Source: Syngnathus acus (Eukaryota; Chordata; Actinopteri; Syngnathiformes; Syngnathidae). From it: a stretch of DNA of 64,000 bases. This document shows, in pieces, positions 49,601-57,800 of this stretch; the first letter of the stretch is position 1; each line of letters starts with the position of its first letter. The notes under the pieces were generated by a model. It saw only the letters and a list, made by a program, of their open reading frames with translations, searched no databases and was not told the origin of the DNA. The stretch lies in contig NC_051104.1 in the NCBI RefSeq assembly GCF_901709675.1, forward strand, positions 3,205,501-3,269,500, written 5' to 3'. The position numbers were made by a program, and so were the translations under genes.

Positions 49601-50563
49601 CTTGCGAAACATCCTAGCGGAAGCCGGCGTCGGAAGCGTCTTCCAAAACGCGTTAATGATTTACGACCCCGACATGCTCGGCTGATTTTTTTATCATCCC
49701 ATTTGAAGAATCGAATGAATATGCGCATAAAACAAAATCAGCGTGTGTTTACGAGCGACGCCGTTTGTGTTGTGAATGAATGCACACTTCACGCTGGTGT
49801 TAGCATGAACAACGCAGCAGCTGGGCCTTAACGGGATCGTATCCAGTTAATTGAACACGCAACTCAACATTTATTTACGGGACACTGTCGATGATCCCCA
49901 GAGAAAAACAACAACATAAAACACACGGACGTATAAAAATGTGAGATGCCAATGGACGGCCATTGCTGCTTGTCCATCATGACTTCGGTCAGTCCCTCAG
50001 GCTGGAGGTTCGTTGTTGATTTTTTTCATCTTGTGTCCCGCAGCCATCGTGGTTCTGTTTGTGACGCTGAAGCGCAGCAAAAAGGAGCCGCTCATCATCT
50101 CGAGGAGGACATCCGCGAGAACGTGGTCACTTACGACGACGAGGGCGGCGGCGAGGAAGACACCGAAGCCTTTGACATCATCGCCCTCCGCAACCCGGCC
50201 GCCGCCGAGGAGCTCAAGTTCCGGCGGGACGTGCGCCCTGAAGCCAGGCGGCTGTGCGGTGGCGCCGCCGGACCCCGAAGCCAGCGGAGCCCCTCGCTGC
50301 ACCTGGACGAGGTGGACGTCCATGAGTTTATCAAGCAGAGACTGGTGGAGGCCAACATGGACACCAGCGGGCCGCCTTACGACTCGCTGCAGACGTACGC
50401 CTACGAGGGCCAGGGTTCGCCAACGGGCTCCATCAGTCCTTTGGACTCTCCCGGGACTGGAGCACGCTCCGAGGAGGACAGTCACGACCTGGACGGCTGG
50501 GGGCATCAGTTCCAGAGACTGGCGGAGATCTACACCGAGGCTCAACTCAATGTGAACACTTAA
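24512..50563 (+). CDS. cdh18: cadherin-18, type II classical cadherin (11 coding exons, interrupted frame)
   Basis: Single-pass membrane protein for calcium-dependent homophilic cell adhesion; the mammalian CDH18 is mainly expressed in the nervous system. Joining the exons gives a signal peptide, a short prodomain ending in RPKR, five cadherin repeats, a transmembrane helix and a catenin-binding tail, about 804 residues if the indels are discounted (human about 790). The leader [11 protein letters not shown], the prodomain ending [11 protein letters not shown] and the mature start [15 protein letters not shown] match CDH18 better than CDH7, CDH20, CDH8 or CDH11. Trp2 and Trp4 of the mature protein are the type II strand-swap residues. 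Calcium-binding LDRE, DxNDN and DADD motifs recur. Exon sizes and phases follow the family pattern. Exons 4, 10 and 11 carry frame-disrupting single-base indels, so the gene would be mis-annotated by a simple ORF method. Family membership is near certain; CDH18 identity is strong, judged from remembered family sequences rather than a search. Confidence 0.93.
24749..31711 (+). other. cdh18: cdh18 intron 1 (about 7 kb)
   Basis: Bounded by GTAAGC and a CCCCTTGCAG acceptor. It holds one recognisable transposon (30772-31109), pyrimidine-rich stretches near 26950-27030, and otherwise unique AT/GC-mixed sequence. No coding exon of cdh18 is expected between these boundaries, because the protein runs directly from ...EEQYVGK to LHSNSDKG. 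Long first introns in cadherin genes often contain enhancers, but nothing specific can be assigned. Confidence 0.75.
30772..31109. mobile_element. Short non-autonomous DNA transposon with terminal inverted repeats
   Basis: The left end reads TACAGTAATCCCTTGTTTAT and is followed by CGCGG. The right end is its imperfect reverse complement (CCGCGATAAAC... ending GGGATCGCTGTA). The 338-bp interior has no ORF. Ends of the type CAGTAATCCCTCGTTTATCGCGG are a widespread vertebrate inverted-repeat family, usually classed with Tc1/mariner-like elements and TA target sites. Here TA occurs at both edges. The superfamily label is from memory and uncertain. Confidence 0.75.
31712..32006 (+). CDS. cdh18: cdh18 coding exon 2: most of EC1 and start of EC2
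   Basis: 295 bp (98 codons plus 1 base), the canonical length for this type II cadherin exon. It begins [20 protein letters not shown] after a CTTGCAG acceptor and ends VPEMSDVG with donor GTAAGT. Key motifs are [15 protein letters not shown] (calcium-binding LDRE), [16 protein letters not shown] (DxNDN linker between EC1 and EC2) and VPEMSD. The frame is fully open and highly conserved. Confidence 0.95.
32007..34146 (+). other. cdh18: cdh18 intron 2 (2.1 kb) ending in a microsatellite
   Basis: Donor GTAAGT; acceptor TTTAG at 34142-34146. The last about 140 bases are GATT and TTTA tetranucleotide repeats that directly supply the acceptor pyrimidines. The remainder shows no recognisable gene or transposon. 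Confidence 0.75.
34009..34146. repeat. Compound microsatellite (GATT)n / (TTCA)n / (TTTA)n
   Basis: Tandem TGAT/GATT units at 34009-34042 and 34070-34090, and ATTC/ATTT units between and after them, continuing to the exon 3 acceptor. The opposite strand appears as an Asn-Gln-Ser-Ile peptide repeat, which is an artefact of the tetranucleotide. Confidence 0.95.
34147..34266 (+). CDS. cdh18: cdh18 coding exon 3: EC2 first half
   Basis: 120 bp, the canonical family length. It completes the split glycine codon and reads [20 protein letters not shown], then [20 protein letters not shown]. It contains the calcium-binding DADD motif of EC2. The donor is GTAAGC. This exon is almost identical across type II cadherins. 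Confidence 0.95.
34952..34971. repeat. (CA)n microsatellite
   Basis: About ten uninterrupted CA dinucleotides in intron 3 of cdh18. Confidence 0.95.
36753..37293. mobile_element. hAT-like non-autonomous DNA transposon with target-site duplication
   Basis: The left end is CAGTGGTTCTTAACCTT and the right end is AACCCAAGTTAAGAACCACTG, mutual reverse complements over about 15 bp. The flanks are CTCTAATT (36745-36752) and GTCTAATT (37294-37301), an 8-bp duplication with one mismatch, as expected for hAT transposase. It has no transposase gene. Roughly 300 bp of its length is a second element inserted inside it. Confidence 0.8.
36863..37160. mobile_element. TAAGGCGCACC-type inverted-repeat element nested in the hAT-like element
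   Basis: Ends are TACCGTATTTCTGCACTATA and its reverse complement TATAGTGCAGAAAATACGGTA, followed inward by repeated AAGGCGCACC motifs. It is flanked by TA on both sides, consistent with a Tc1/mariner-type TA target. A roughly 60-bp internal segment (GGACAAAGTTTTAAAATGGG and following) is duplicated in tandem at about 37018-37125. Related copies lie at 9141-9388 and 47484-47857. Confidence 0.8.
37542..37680. repeat. (GA)n microsatellite, about 130 bp
   Basis: Nearly pure GA dinucleotides with small interruptions after 37631. The complementary strand reads as a Ser-Leu peptide repeat, an artefact. Confidence 0.95.
38469..38486 (+). repeat. Three TTAGGG-type telomeric hexamers
   Basis: GGGTTA occurs exactly three times in a row. 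This is too short to be a functional telomere and is likely an interstitial remnant or chance. Confidence 0.7.
38683..38851 (+). CDS. cdh18: cdh18 coding exon 4: EC2 second half (one extra base)
   Basis: Reads [20 protein letters not shown] then [28 protein letters not shown], matching CDH18. It is 169 bp, where the family exon is 168. At 38829-38831 an AAA triplet stands where AA is expected; ignoring one A gives VNDNPPKFPQK, the family consensus, with the exon ending phase 1 exactly as exon 5 needs. As written the frame reads [11 protein letters not shown] and is shifted into exon 5. The donor is GTACGT. See the finding on this indel. Confidence 0.9.
38852..38918 (+). other. cdh18: cdh18 intron 4, 67 bp
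   Basis: GTACGT donor, ATCCGCAG acceptor. It is near the minimum length for vertebrate spliceosomal introns. Confidence 0.85.
38919..39106 (+). CDS. cdh18: cdh18 coding exon 5: EC3 first half
   Basis: 188 bp, canonical. Starts with two bases completing a lysine codon, then [20 protein letters not shown], and ends EGIITLKK in phase 0 before [15 protein letters not shown] and KIKAND are CDH18-specific. One N-terminal Asn replaces the usual His or Ser before YQ. Confidence 0.95.
39107..39174 (+). other. cdh18: cdh18 intron 5, 68 bp
   Basis: GTAAAT donor and CCCCGGCAG acceptor. The second very short intron in a row. Confidence 0.85.
39175..39428 (+). CDS. cdh18: cdh18 coding exon 6: EC3 end and EC4 start
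   Basis: 254 bp, canonical, phase 0 to phase 2. Reads [20 protein letters not shown], then [22 protein letters not shown], then [20 protein letters not shown] and [19 protein letters not shown] is the EC3-EC4 calcium linker and [11 protein letters not shown] is typical of CDH18. The donor is GTGAGA. Confidence 0.95.
39429..40696 (+). other. cdh18: cdh18 intron 6 (1.3 kb)
   Basis: GTGAGA donor and TGTTCAG acceptor. No repeat or gene recognised inside. Confidence 0.8.
40697..40833 (+). CDS. cdh18: cdh18 coding exon 7: EC4 middle
   Basis: 137 bp, canonical, phase 2 to phase 1. Reads [20 protein letters not shown] then [20 protein letters not shown] and MASEV. It has the LDRE calcium motif and an N-glycosylation sequon (NIT). 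The donor is GTAGGT. Confidence 0.95.
40834..41787 (+). other. cdh18: cdh18 intron 7 (954 bp)
   Basis: GTAGGT donor and TTGTGGCAG acceptor. Nothing recognisable inside. Confidence 0.8.
41788..41912 (+). CDS. cdh18: cdh18 coding exon 8: EC4-EC5 junction
   Basis: 125 bp, one codon longer than the usual 122. Reads [20 protein letters not shown], then [20 protein letters not shown] and [10 protein letters not shown] is the EC4-EC5 linker; VCEGTRAGQ begins EC5. It runs phase 1 to phase 0, donor GTGGGT. Confidence 0.94.
41913..42829 (+). other. cdh18: cdh18 intron 8 (917 bp)
   Basis: GTGGGT donor and TGGTGTCAG acceptor. No recognisable element. Confidence 0.8.
42830..42947 (+). CDS. cdh18: cdh18 coding exon 9: EC5 first part
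   Basis: 118 bp, canonical, phase 0 to phase 1. Reads [20 protein letters not shown] then [27 protein letters not shown] and [13 protein letters not shown]-like residues are characteristic of CDH18; NFT is a glycosylation sequon. The donor is GTAATT. Confidence 0.95.
44970..45200 (+). mobile_element. Dispersed fish repeat fragment beginning CAGAGATGGCAAAAGTAC
   Basis: Opens with CAGAGATGGCAAAAGTAC followed by an A-rich stretch and several ACTTAAGTAC / AAGTACA motifs. Repeats with this start and repeated AAGTAC motifs are common in fish genomes and resemble hAT-type termini. I do not see the matching right terminus, so it is treated as a fragment with an approximate end. Confidence 0.5.
46392..46411. 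repeat. (CA)n microsatellite
   Basis: About ten CA units in intron 9. Confidence 0.95.
47346..47436 (+). mobile_element. LINE reverse-transcriptase remnant (L2-like)
   Basis: One frame reads [20 protein letters not shown] then LGSILRK. [21 protein letters not shown] is the reverse-transcriptase motif of L2-type (fish Maui-like) non-LTR retrotransposons, just upstream of where the catalytic YADD box should be. The frame breaks into TTTA repeats before that box. Upstream residues back to about 47260 may belong to it but are degenerate. It is an inactive fragment in the same orientation as cdh18. Confidence 0.75.
47436..47487. repeat. (TTTA)n microsatellite
   Basis: TTTA units with a small interruption, wedged between the LINE remnant and the following inverted-repeat element. 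Confidence 0.9.
47484..47857. mobile_element. TAAGGCGCACC-type inverted-repeat element, long variant
   Basis: The left end TACCGTATTTTCCGGACTAT is followed by AAGGCGCACC; the right end GGTGCGCCTTATAGTCCGG is its reverse complement but lacks the final AAAATACGGTA, so that end is eroded. The interior is AT-rich and longer than in the other two copies. There is no ORF of note. Confidence 0.75.
47961..48216 (+). CDS. cdh18: cdh18 coding exon 10: EC5 end and transmembrane start (extra bases)
   Basis: Reads [20 protein letters not shown], then [20 protein letters not shown], then [20 protein letters not shown] and SAGLS. This matches CDH18, including RRRRF and the VC-C...[10 protein letters not shown] membrane-proximal cysteines. 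It is 256 bp against the expected 252. After AGLS the written frame becomes NRSARRHLA where the family has TGALxAILL, a transmembrane start; dropping one A near 48167 restores TGALVAILL. Three further extra G bases before the donor would restore CILILL. The donor GTGAGT is at 48217. Confidence 0.9.
48424..48440 (+). repeat. G homopolymer, 17 bases
   Basis: Seventeen consecutive G bases in a G-rich, purine-rich tract reaching about 48550. G-quadruplex formation is plausible, and such runs are prone to length errors in assemblies. Confidence 0.9.
48833..49030 (-). mobile_element. Probable non-LTR retroelement 3' end with (TTCAAGA)n tail
   Basis: Four exact TTCAAGA heptamers (48833-48860) are followed by GTTTTTATTCGCCATG and AAACAAGGAATTTGACTTCGG. 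In fish, simple heptamer tails next to TTTATTG/CCAT... and CAAGGAATTTGACTTCGG-type sequence are typical of the 3' ends of dispersed non-LTR retroelements lying in reverse orientation. The right boundary is not visible. Assignment is by resemblance only. Confidence 0.45.
50044..50563 (+). CDS. cdh18: cdh18 coding exon 11: transmembrane end and cytoplasmic tail (one missing base)
   Basis: Starts [20 protein letters not shown] (end of the helix, stop-transfer basics), then shifts frame. One base appears missing at 50101/50102, after which the other frame reads [24 protein letters not shown] (p120-catenin-binding juxtamembrane motif), [19 protein letters not shown], and VHEFIKQRL. The distal part [20 protein letters not shown] and [12 protein letters not shown] is the beta-catenin-binding region with its serine cluster. 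TAA stop at 50561-50563. [17 protein letters not shown] and FIKQRL mark CDH18. A Gly/Ala/Arg-rich insert ([15 protein letters not shown]) differs from mammals. Both catenin sites lie downstream of the shift. Confidence 0.92.
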
Positions 50564-50785
50564 CTTTGCTCCACCAAACCAGACTGAAAACCTTCTGGAA
50601 TCAAGTCAAGGATCCTAACAAAGAACTTGGTTTTTTTTGGTTTTTTGATCCTGGCTCCTTGGCGTGGAACTACTTTGAGGATGAGATTCGCACAAGAATG
50701 AACAACACTATGGGGGAAAATGAAAGGGATATTTTCCTTGTGTATATTTTTTATTGCTCAATAAAGTTGCGATATCCACGTGGGT
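50564..50785 (+). other. cdh18: Putative cdh18 3' UTR
   Basis: About 200 bases between the stop codon and just past the first AATAAA. Mammalian cadherin 3' UTRs are often longer, so alternative downstream poly(A) sites may exist. Confidence 0.5.
50760..50765 (+). terminator. Poly(A) signal AATAAA
   Basis: Canonical hexamer 197 bases after the cdh18 stop codon, followed within 30 bases by a GT-rich stretch (GTGGGTGGATGTTACGTG) suitable as the downstream element. Confidence 0.6.
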
Positions 50786-51487
50786 GGATGTTACGTGAGA
50801 AAGTGTCCTGCTTGCCGAATGGTTTGGGCTTCTGTTTCTTTTGAATTCACGCGGCCTTTTAAAGGTCCTCCGACACGGGCCGTCATCTGGACGTGTCCGC
50901 TTGTGTTGGAGTTAATTAAGGAGACCTTTTGACAACAGGGCGGGAATATTGCAACGGGCCGACCTAATGACGCTTTGTAGGGAAGTAGCGGGGGGAATGT
51001 GGCGAGCTTGTGCCCGACCGAAGCTGGCGTGCAAACCATCTTTATCGTGGGCCGCATTGGAGGCCTGAGGAAAGATTACGATGCGTTCACGAAGATATCG
51101 TGAATGTGTTTCTCTCCAAAATATAATCCAAGTGATATGGCATAATGTTTCAGCTTTTTTGCACTTTCTGAACGTGAAAAGTGACCTTGAACCTAGGCAG
51201 GCTCAAGCCTAATTGCCTAATCTCATTGTTAGCATAGCATTTGTTCAGCCACACATGTGGTGCCATTCAGGAAAATCAGAAATGATCCAAAACCTAAATC
51301 TCCTGGGTCATCGCTGCTCCCCGAGGGAATTTGCCAGAATGTGCAGATTGCACAATCCTGGCCTGATGGAAAGGAAAACAAAAGCATTTGCAGACTGTTG
51401 TTTGTTAAAGAGCCTTATCACGTGACAAGAAGCAAGTGTTACTGACGAAATGTGTTTTACAGATTAAAACTGGCCAAATGTCTGAGT
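50786..51487. other. Gene-free sequence downstream of cdh18
   Basis: No gene or element recognised. Confidence 0.55.
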
Positions 51488-51850
51488 TTTCGTTTACTGA
51501 TACGAGACCTTGACAAAAATTCTATCATGTTGTTTCAGATCATTAATATATATTTTTAATATATTTAGTGGGATTATTTATGTATTTGTTTGTTTCTTTT
51601 TTTGTTTATTTGCCCGGTCTCGGCTGGATGACGTCACTACCTCAACGACGAGCGCTCGCATTTGACTTGTCAAGGTAAAGAAAGTTTCATTTACTGATAC
51701 GAGACGACAAAATTATATAACGTTGTTTCAGCTCTGATATATATATTTTTATATTTAGTATGATTATTTATGTATTTTGTTTCTTTGTTTATTTGCCCTG
51801 TTTCGGCTGGATGACGTCACTCAACCCCTAACCCGGAGCGAGCGCTCGCA
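51488..51850 (+). repeat. Tandem duplication of a roughly 170-bp module, each with a CRE palindrome
   Basis: Copy 1 (51488 to about 51658) and copy 2 (51685 to about 51850) share TTTACTGATACGAGAC, TTGTTTCAG, an AT-rich TATATATTTTTA block, GATTATTTATGTATTTG, TTGTTTATTTGCCC, CGGCTGGATGACGTCACT and GAGCGCTCGCA. Each contains TGACGTCA, at 51629-51636 and 51812-51819. Confidence 0.85.
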
Positions 51851-54800
51851 ATTGACTCAAGATTCAAGAATCTTGCCAATTGATTCAAGATGAACAAAGT
51901 GTTCTTAGAGCAATTGAAACGGGAAAAGCCAGCGGGGGAGCGACATTTGGGTAAAGAAAACCGAATGCGTTGTGGAAAAAGAAAGAAGAAATGCAGCCAG
52001 AAAATCATAGAAAAAAACTTCAAGACGTGAAATTGCGGTAAGTCGAGAAAGCCGAGCAAGTTGACACTGTGCATTGCTGGATTATTGTTTTCGTTTGTGG
52101 CAATCAAAGTTGCTTATTTGCTTCGCTGTGTCACTACTATTTGGTATGGATAAATTGCCAAGCGTAATTTGTTGAAGTGTGTGGACGTTGAAGTCGAGCC
52201 CCAAATTGTTTGCTGGCACTTTTTGGGCTCATTTGCGTGACGACGCTTTTGTTTGGCGAAAAGTTTCATTTCTTTGCTTTACAAAAGCCGATGACAGGCT
52301 GCTGAAAAGAGAAGCGTGCTACTGATGAATATTTTAAAGCCGTCGCCTTTTCTTTTTTTTTTTTTTCTTTTTTTGTCTTCCCACGTTCTGGTTTTTGTCT
52401 TCTGATTCGGGCGGTTCACAAAGAACGCTGTCGTCGTGCCTTCTCTCAAATTTGAGTTTGCTGTCGTGTTGCCAAATAATGTGCATGCAATTATTATCCA
52501 GCTATTTTAGCTCTTGGCCTATTAATGTTTCGGGTAGGTTTGAAATGCATCAGTCTGACATTTCTGCTTACAAAAAGTTTTATTTTTCAGATAATTAATT
52601 CTCTTTAGAGCAAACCATTTCTGTGTAAAAGATAATTAAAACGTCTTTCCTCCCTCGTTGATTTTAACGGAATATCAGGATTTCAAAACACAACTTTTAA
52701 TCATGTGGAATTATTTTACCTGAGCTAGATATTGCTTTTTTTTCCTGTCATTTGAATCTTGATGACACTTTACATTTTGACTTGTGAAGCTAATTTTTCC
52801 CAAAACATAATGATCCAATGAGCTTGCTTTTCTCGCATGGATGCAGTTGCAATGGGAAACAAAATGAATGTTTAGTTTTCTTGCGGTGATGAAGTTGGCG
52901 TCAATGAGAAAAAAAAAAAATCCACTTCACCCCGCTTGATTTACCCGCAGCATTTAAATGCAATTAAAGCGCCATCGGATGCAATGGCAGCGGCGTGACC
53001 CCGCTGAGCAGCGGCGCTGACGTCATCACTTCCTGTTGACACTAGCCATTGTCCTCCCTGTGCAATTTGTGTGGGAGATAAATGACTGTGTGTGAGTTTG
53101 TGTGTGTGTTTCCAGCCATGAGTGGAAAAAGCTCATCTGTGGGCAATAGTTACTTGTAAATGTTAATGAAGCGCACACAAACACATTCTCACACACAATT
53201 TTTCACAGAGAAATGACCTCCGGCGCTAATTAATTAAAAAGCACTTGTCGTCGTTCGGCTCGGCTCATGTGATAAGCGCTCGCCGCCGCCGGAGGGTGAC
53301 GCCGATTAATGTGTCACTCCTGAAATAAAGATTTCACCCCGCAAATCTATCAGGGGGGCGATTCTGTCAAAGTCCTCCAAGCAGAAGGATCCAAAGAGCT
53401 GCCGCTGGATTTTCCAAAACCGCCAACTTTGGCCTGATCGCCAAAGTCATAGCAGCACGGACGCTGAAATCTAATTGGACAAAAATAAACCATCTGATTG
53501 TCTGTCTAACGGTCAAGCTTCTTTAGCCAATCACAAGCCTGAAGAAAGTCTTCCCAGGAAAGGAGGTCTAAAAATAGTCCAAATAGATCCTCGTGTTGAA
53601 TTTTAAGATGCGTTTCCGAGCAAACTCAGTCGCAGGGCGCCAATCATACGCGGCTGGAAATTTCAATTTTGGATATTAGCTCAAGGAAAGTACGCGGCGT
53701 TTTGAGGTCGGAGGCTCGGCACGCGGCTGCGACGGCAGCGGCGGCGCAGCTTATAAATGTTCATGACTCCTGAGTGCATGGAGATGATTTGGAAATCAAC
53801 ACATCAAAGACGTGCAGAAAGCCTTTCAAATGCAAGCTCGAAGCAGTCATTAGACGACGCCTTTGCCTCCAAACTTTCACCGTCGGAGCTTTGCTGGTTT
53901 TTGCCTGTTTTGTTTACCGTCGAAAAAGTTTTTTGGGTGGGAGGTGAGCGTGTGTTTTGACTTGTTGGCATACTTCCCTTTTATTATTTTCCTTCGCTCA
54001 TTCTGGAGGTTACAAATGCGGCCTAAAATTTGCCAGCGAGTAGGTCCTCTGTCCCCCAGAGGTTGCTTGCTGACGTTGTTGACGCGCAGCCCAGATGGGA
54101 GGAACGTCTGCTAGCTAGCTCAGCTGAGGCAGAAGACCGACCATCTCCTCCCCGTCCGTCCCTTTGTTTGCTCTGCGCTGATTATGGATATTTATGTGGC
54201 TCCCCCGTGGGGGTCTCACGAGTCGGCCGCATTATTCCGAGACAGGAAGTCTCCGGGGAGGACGTGACTCGGCTTCCTCGGTCCGTGTTTGTTTCTGTCG
54301 GAGAACAAAATAAACACGTGTCTCCTGGAATTCCGAACGGATGGAACCGGTGAGGAAGAAAGCATAAACGGCTACCATGTATCCCCTAAAGTTAAGTTAC
54401 GTTAGTCCCGTTCAAAATAGTTTGTTGACATGCTCTTTCGTATGTTTTCAAATGATTCGGTGCAATTTTTGTCGACACTAAAAGCACACACGGCAAAAAA
54501 AAATGCGTGACCCGTGTAAGGCATGAAAATGCTGTTCACGCGTGCAACGCTGGCGCAAAACAAATGTTTGTTCGCGTCGGGGAGATTTCTCTGGAAGAGC
54601 GGCTAAGTTGTAATGGCGACGCGACGAAAATCCTCCAAAGCGAGTGTTTGGCACCGGCCTTACACAAAGCTAACAGCGGCGGCGGCGGCCCCGAGGTGAG
54701 CTTATTTGGCAAACAGGCGTGCTTTCTGATCTGGCTGGCCGATTCCTGACAAATCTGAGCCGACTTCTTTTTAAGATCATCTTCGGTCCAACTAAAGCAC

Positions 54801-57800
54801 TTGCCTTAGCCAAAACCAAATCATTTCAGTCAGCACATAAAGTGCCATTTTTTTTTTTTCCATTTTTCCATCCAAATGATGGAAAACGTTTCATGTTCAG
54901 CAGATAAGTGAAAGTTGTGCGGCAAGTTTGTGAATCGTGACCCTAATATGCATCATGAAAATGAAACTGCCACCTCCTCCTTCTCGATTTTGCGGAGGAG
55001 GTGACGGCAGCCACGGTCGGGATAAACAAGACGCCGAGCATGGCGCCTGCCACGTTTACGTGAAAATGATAAACATACTCCCGGATGCGAGGACTTCATT
55101 AGCGACTCCTAGTGCCGTGCTCTGCTGGTTTTGGGGGAGTGACGCCCTCCTCCCGTGAGCCTCTCATCTCCTTTCACACACACGGCGGCGCGACTAATGG
55201 AGGCGGCAGGAAATTGGAAAGGGAGGAGAAAAGAAGCGTCTCCCAGTGGCTGCATTCGTGCACGGGGCACATAAAGCCGCTTTGTAAAGCCGCTTCCAAC
55301 TCTCTTTATGGACTTCATCCGATTTTAAGACCAAAATAAAGCTGCATGACACAAACACAAAAAATAGTGATAAAATAGGTTTATTATTTTTTTCATTTGT
55401 ATTCAGTGAGCTAAGTAAGCCTGCTCATCATGTTGACATTCCATCCGCCTGTCTGCTCTTGAACTAGATTCGATATTGGCCGCCACGCTTTAATCATCTA
55501 TGTTACCCGGACGCACGAATCAGATTTTCGCTAGTGAAGAATCCGTGAAGTGATCTTCAATGTGAACGAAATGAAAACGAGAGCCGAGTGTGGGCTCAAA
55601 AAAGATGCTTGCGTGCAATTCCCCGCAGACAAATGGCCGACATTGGGCGTTACAATATCGTGCGTGACCGCGAGCTTTCTGCGATTGGATGATGAAACCG
55701 TGATGGAACAAACGCAATGCCGATATTTGTTACATATTTGCATTGAAGAAGACGAGAAATATTCTCGCCGCATCTTCCACAGCTTCATCCGAACTGTCGT
55801 TTAGCTTCCAAATATATCTTTTGTGACACCGGCCCTTGATTATTATTTTTTTTCTGCCACTCCTCATAAGCATGCATTGACATTCCTTTTATATTAGCGC
55901 CACTTTCTTTTGCAGGAGGAGGGCCGCAAATGAGCTGAAATGAATGCGCTTGCCCTGCGTGACGGAGCACAATGCCCGCGCTATTAAATGTTATTTGCGC
56001 GCCGGCGAGCCAGGAGATGAGAGAAAGGCAGGCGGGAACACGAGAGGAATGGAAATAGCAGCGAGGAATTAAAAAAAAAAAAAAATCAAGAGGGCGGCCC
56101 AACAATAACCTCGAAGCATCAGCATGCGGCGTTTGAGTCTGGGAAATGAAATGCAATAAGCCTCCGACTCAATCACGAAAATGCTAATGGCATTGTTGGC
56201 CCCAATATGCGGCGGACACGCTTCACGCTGCTCGTAACTCACTTGGCGGGCAGTCAATGAGCTCTTGCTTCTCTTTGCATCAGTCTTGAGGTCAAAACAG
56301 AGCTGCCAACATACCACGTTGAAATCTTCCAGACACGGACAAAAACAGCCCCAAATGGTCGAAGAAATCCAATCACATTGATATAACGTCTAACAAAATA
56401 TTGTACTGTCAATTTTCAAATGACATTTCTTTCATTTTCCAATGTGTGGCACAAAAGTGCTTTTTTGAGTCATGTGGTGTTCCCAGTCAGCAAACGTTGA
56501 CTTTTACGCTGAGGCGACATTAGCACACACGGACGCATCGTCCTGTTCCATTTGTTCTCTCAGCGCTGGGCCCCGAACAACCTGGCCGCAAGGCATTAGC
56601 ATAAAATTCCTTTATTGGCCTTAGCCGAGGCAAAAGAACAGCGGCGAGGATATGTGAACTAGCCGACTGATAAGGCGAAGGTTATCGCGCCGCACAAAGC
56701 TAGCCGCTAACGTAGCGCTTGATTAGATCGTAAAAAGGTAATTGAGGCGGTGAGCGCTGTTTGACATGCAAATAACGCCGGGGGAAGCCTTTCAATCACG
56801 CCAAAGCCGATGATAAGTTGACATTGTCTCATTTGCACATAAAGTACGTTTATGGACACAACAGAAGACCCTTGGAGGCCTTTGCTTCCTGCAGGGCGCA
56901 CGGCAACACATAGAAAAATAAGAAGCTTGTGGAAGGTTTTTCTTTTGGGGGGGGGGAAATAATTTAAATATGGCACTTCAAAGTGTTATTTATTGTATTT
57001 TATTTGTATTAATTTTTTCCTCCTTTTATGTTTTAAATATGCTCGAAATAGACTCATCATCATATATAATGAACGCTATGATTTTAACCAGGGTCAGGCG
57101 ATAAAGTCTCGCCTTCATTAAAAAGTTCGTAATAGGTTGCAAGAAAAAGTCCCCCTTCCCTACTGCGAAGTGCAATCAGGAATCAAAATGGACAGTAATT
57201 ATTATTCTATACGTCCAAATGTCATGCGAGCACTCGGTAATGACCGCCTTTCTAGAGCCTTTAAGAGCAAAGTACCGCCCATAGAAGTCACCGCCATTAA
57301 CACCCTCCTTCAATTCTGAGGTATAAAAAGCTAATTGTTGTTTTGCCGGAGGCCGGATCTCAAATGGAAGTAATCATATGCCGAGTGCTCTCACAAAGAA
57401 GCTCTACATATTCCTTTGTTTCGAAGACGCCATTTGGTCGACTGCTACTTGCAAGTTTGCGCTGGGTGAAAACAAAAGATTTACACCAACGGCGGGATCA
57501 AATGATGAATCACACGCATTGGCACCAAAGGTGTTAATCTAAAAAACATTTGGTTTCACACGAGTAAGATTGCAGGAAGTGAAATGATCGCCTCATCACA
57601 GATACTATGTTCGTTCCTGGTGATGTCATCGCTTCCGTAGTTTCTTTTTAAAACAACCATTTGTTTCAAAAAAATCGATTTGTCACGTATTTGTGAACCG
57701 AACGTCGGGACGGTTCAGTATAAAAGATATGTCTGTGCCATTACCCATTCAAATTGTGCATTTAATGGAATTTGACAAAAGGTTTAAACAAAGATACATC

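Larger units (their letters stand above)
48217..50043 (+). other. cdh18: cdh18 intron 10 (1.8 kb)
   Basis: GTGAGT donor; acceptor TTGTGTCCCGCAG ends at 50043. It contains a 17-G homopolymer (48424-48440), four TTCAAGA units and a probable retroelement 3' end (48833 to about 49030). No coding sequence recognised. Confidence 0.75.

Noticed and set aside
49946-50043. Open frame leading into the cytoplasmic-tail frame from upstream of exon 11
   Set aside because: It lies in intron 10; the acceptor at 50043 and the conserved AIVVLF start define the exon, and the frame matches the tail only after the missing base.
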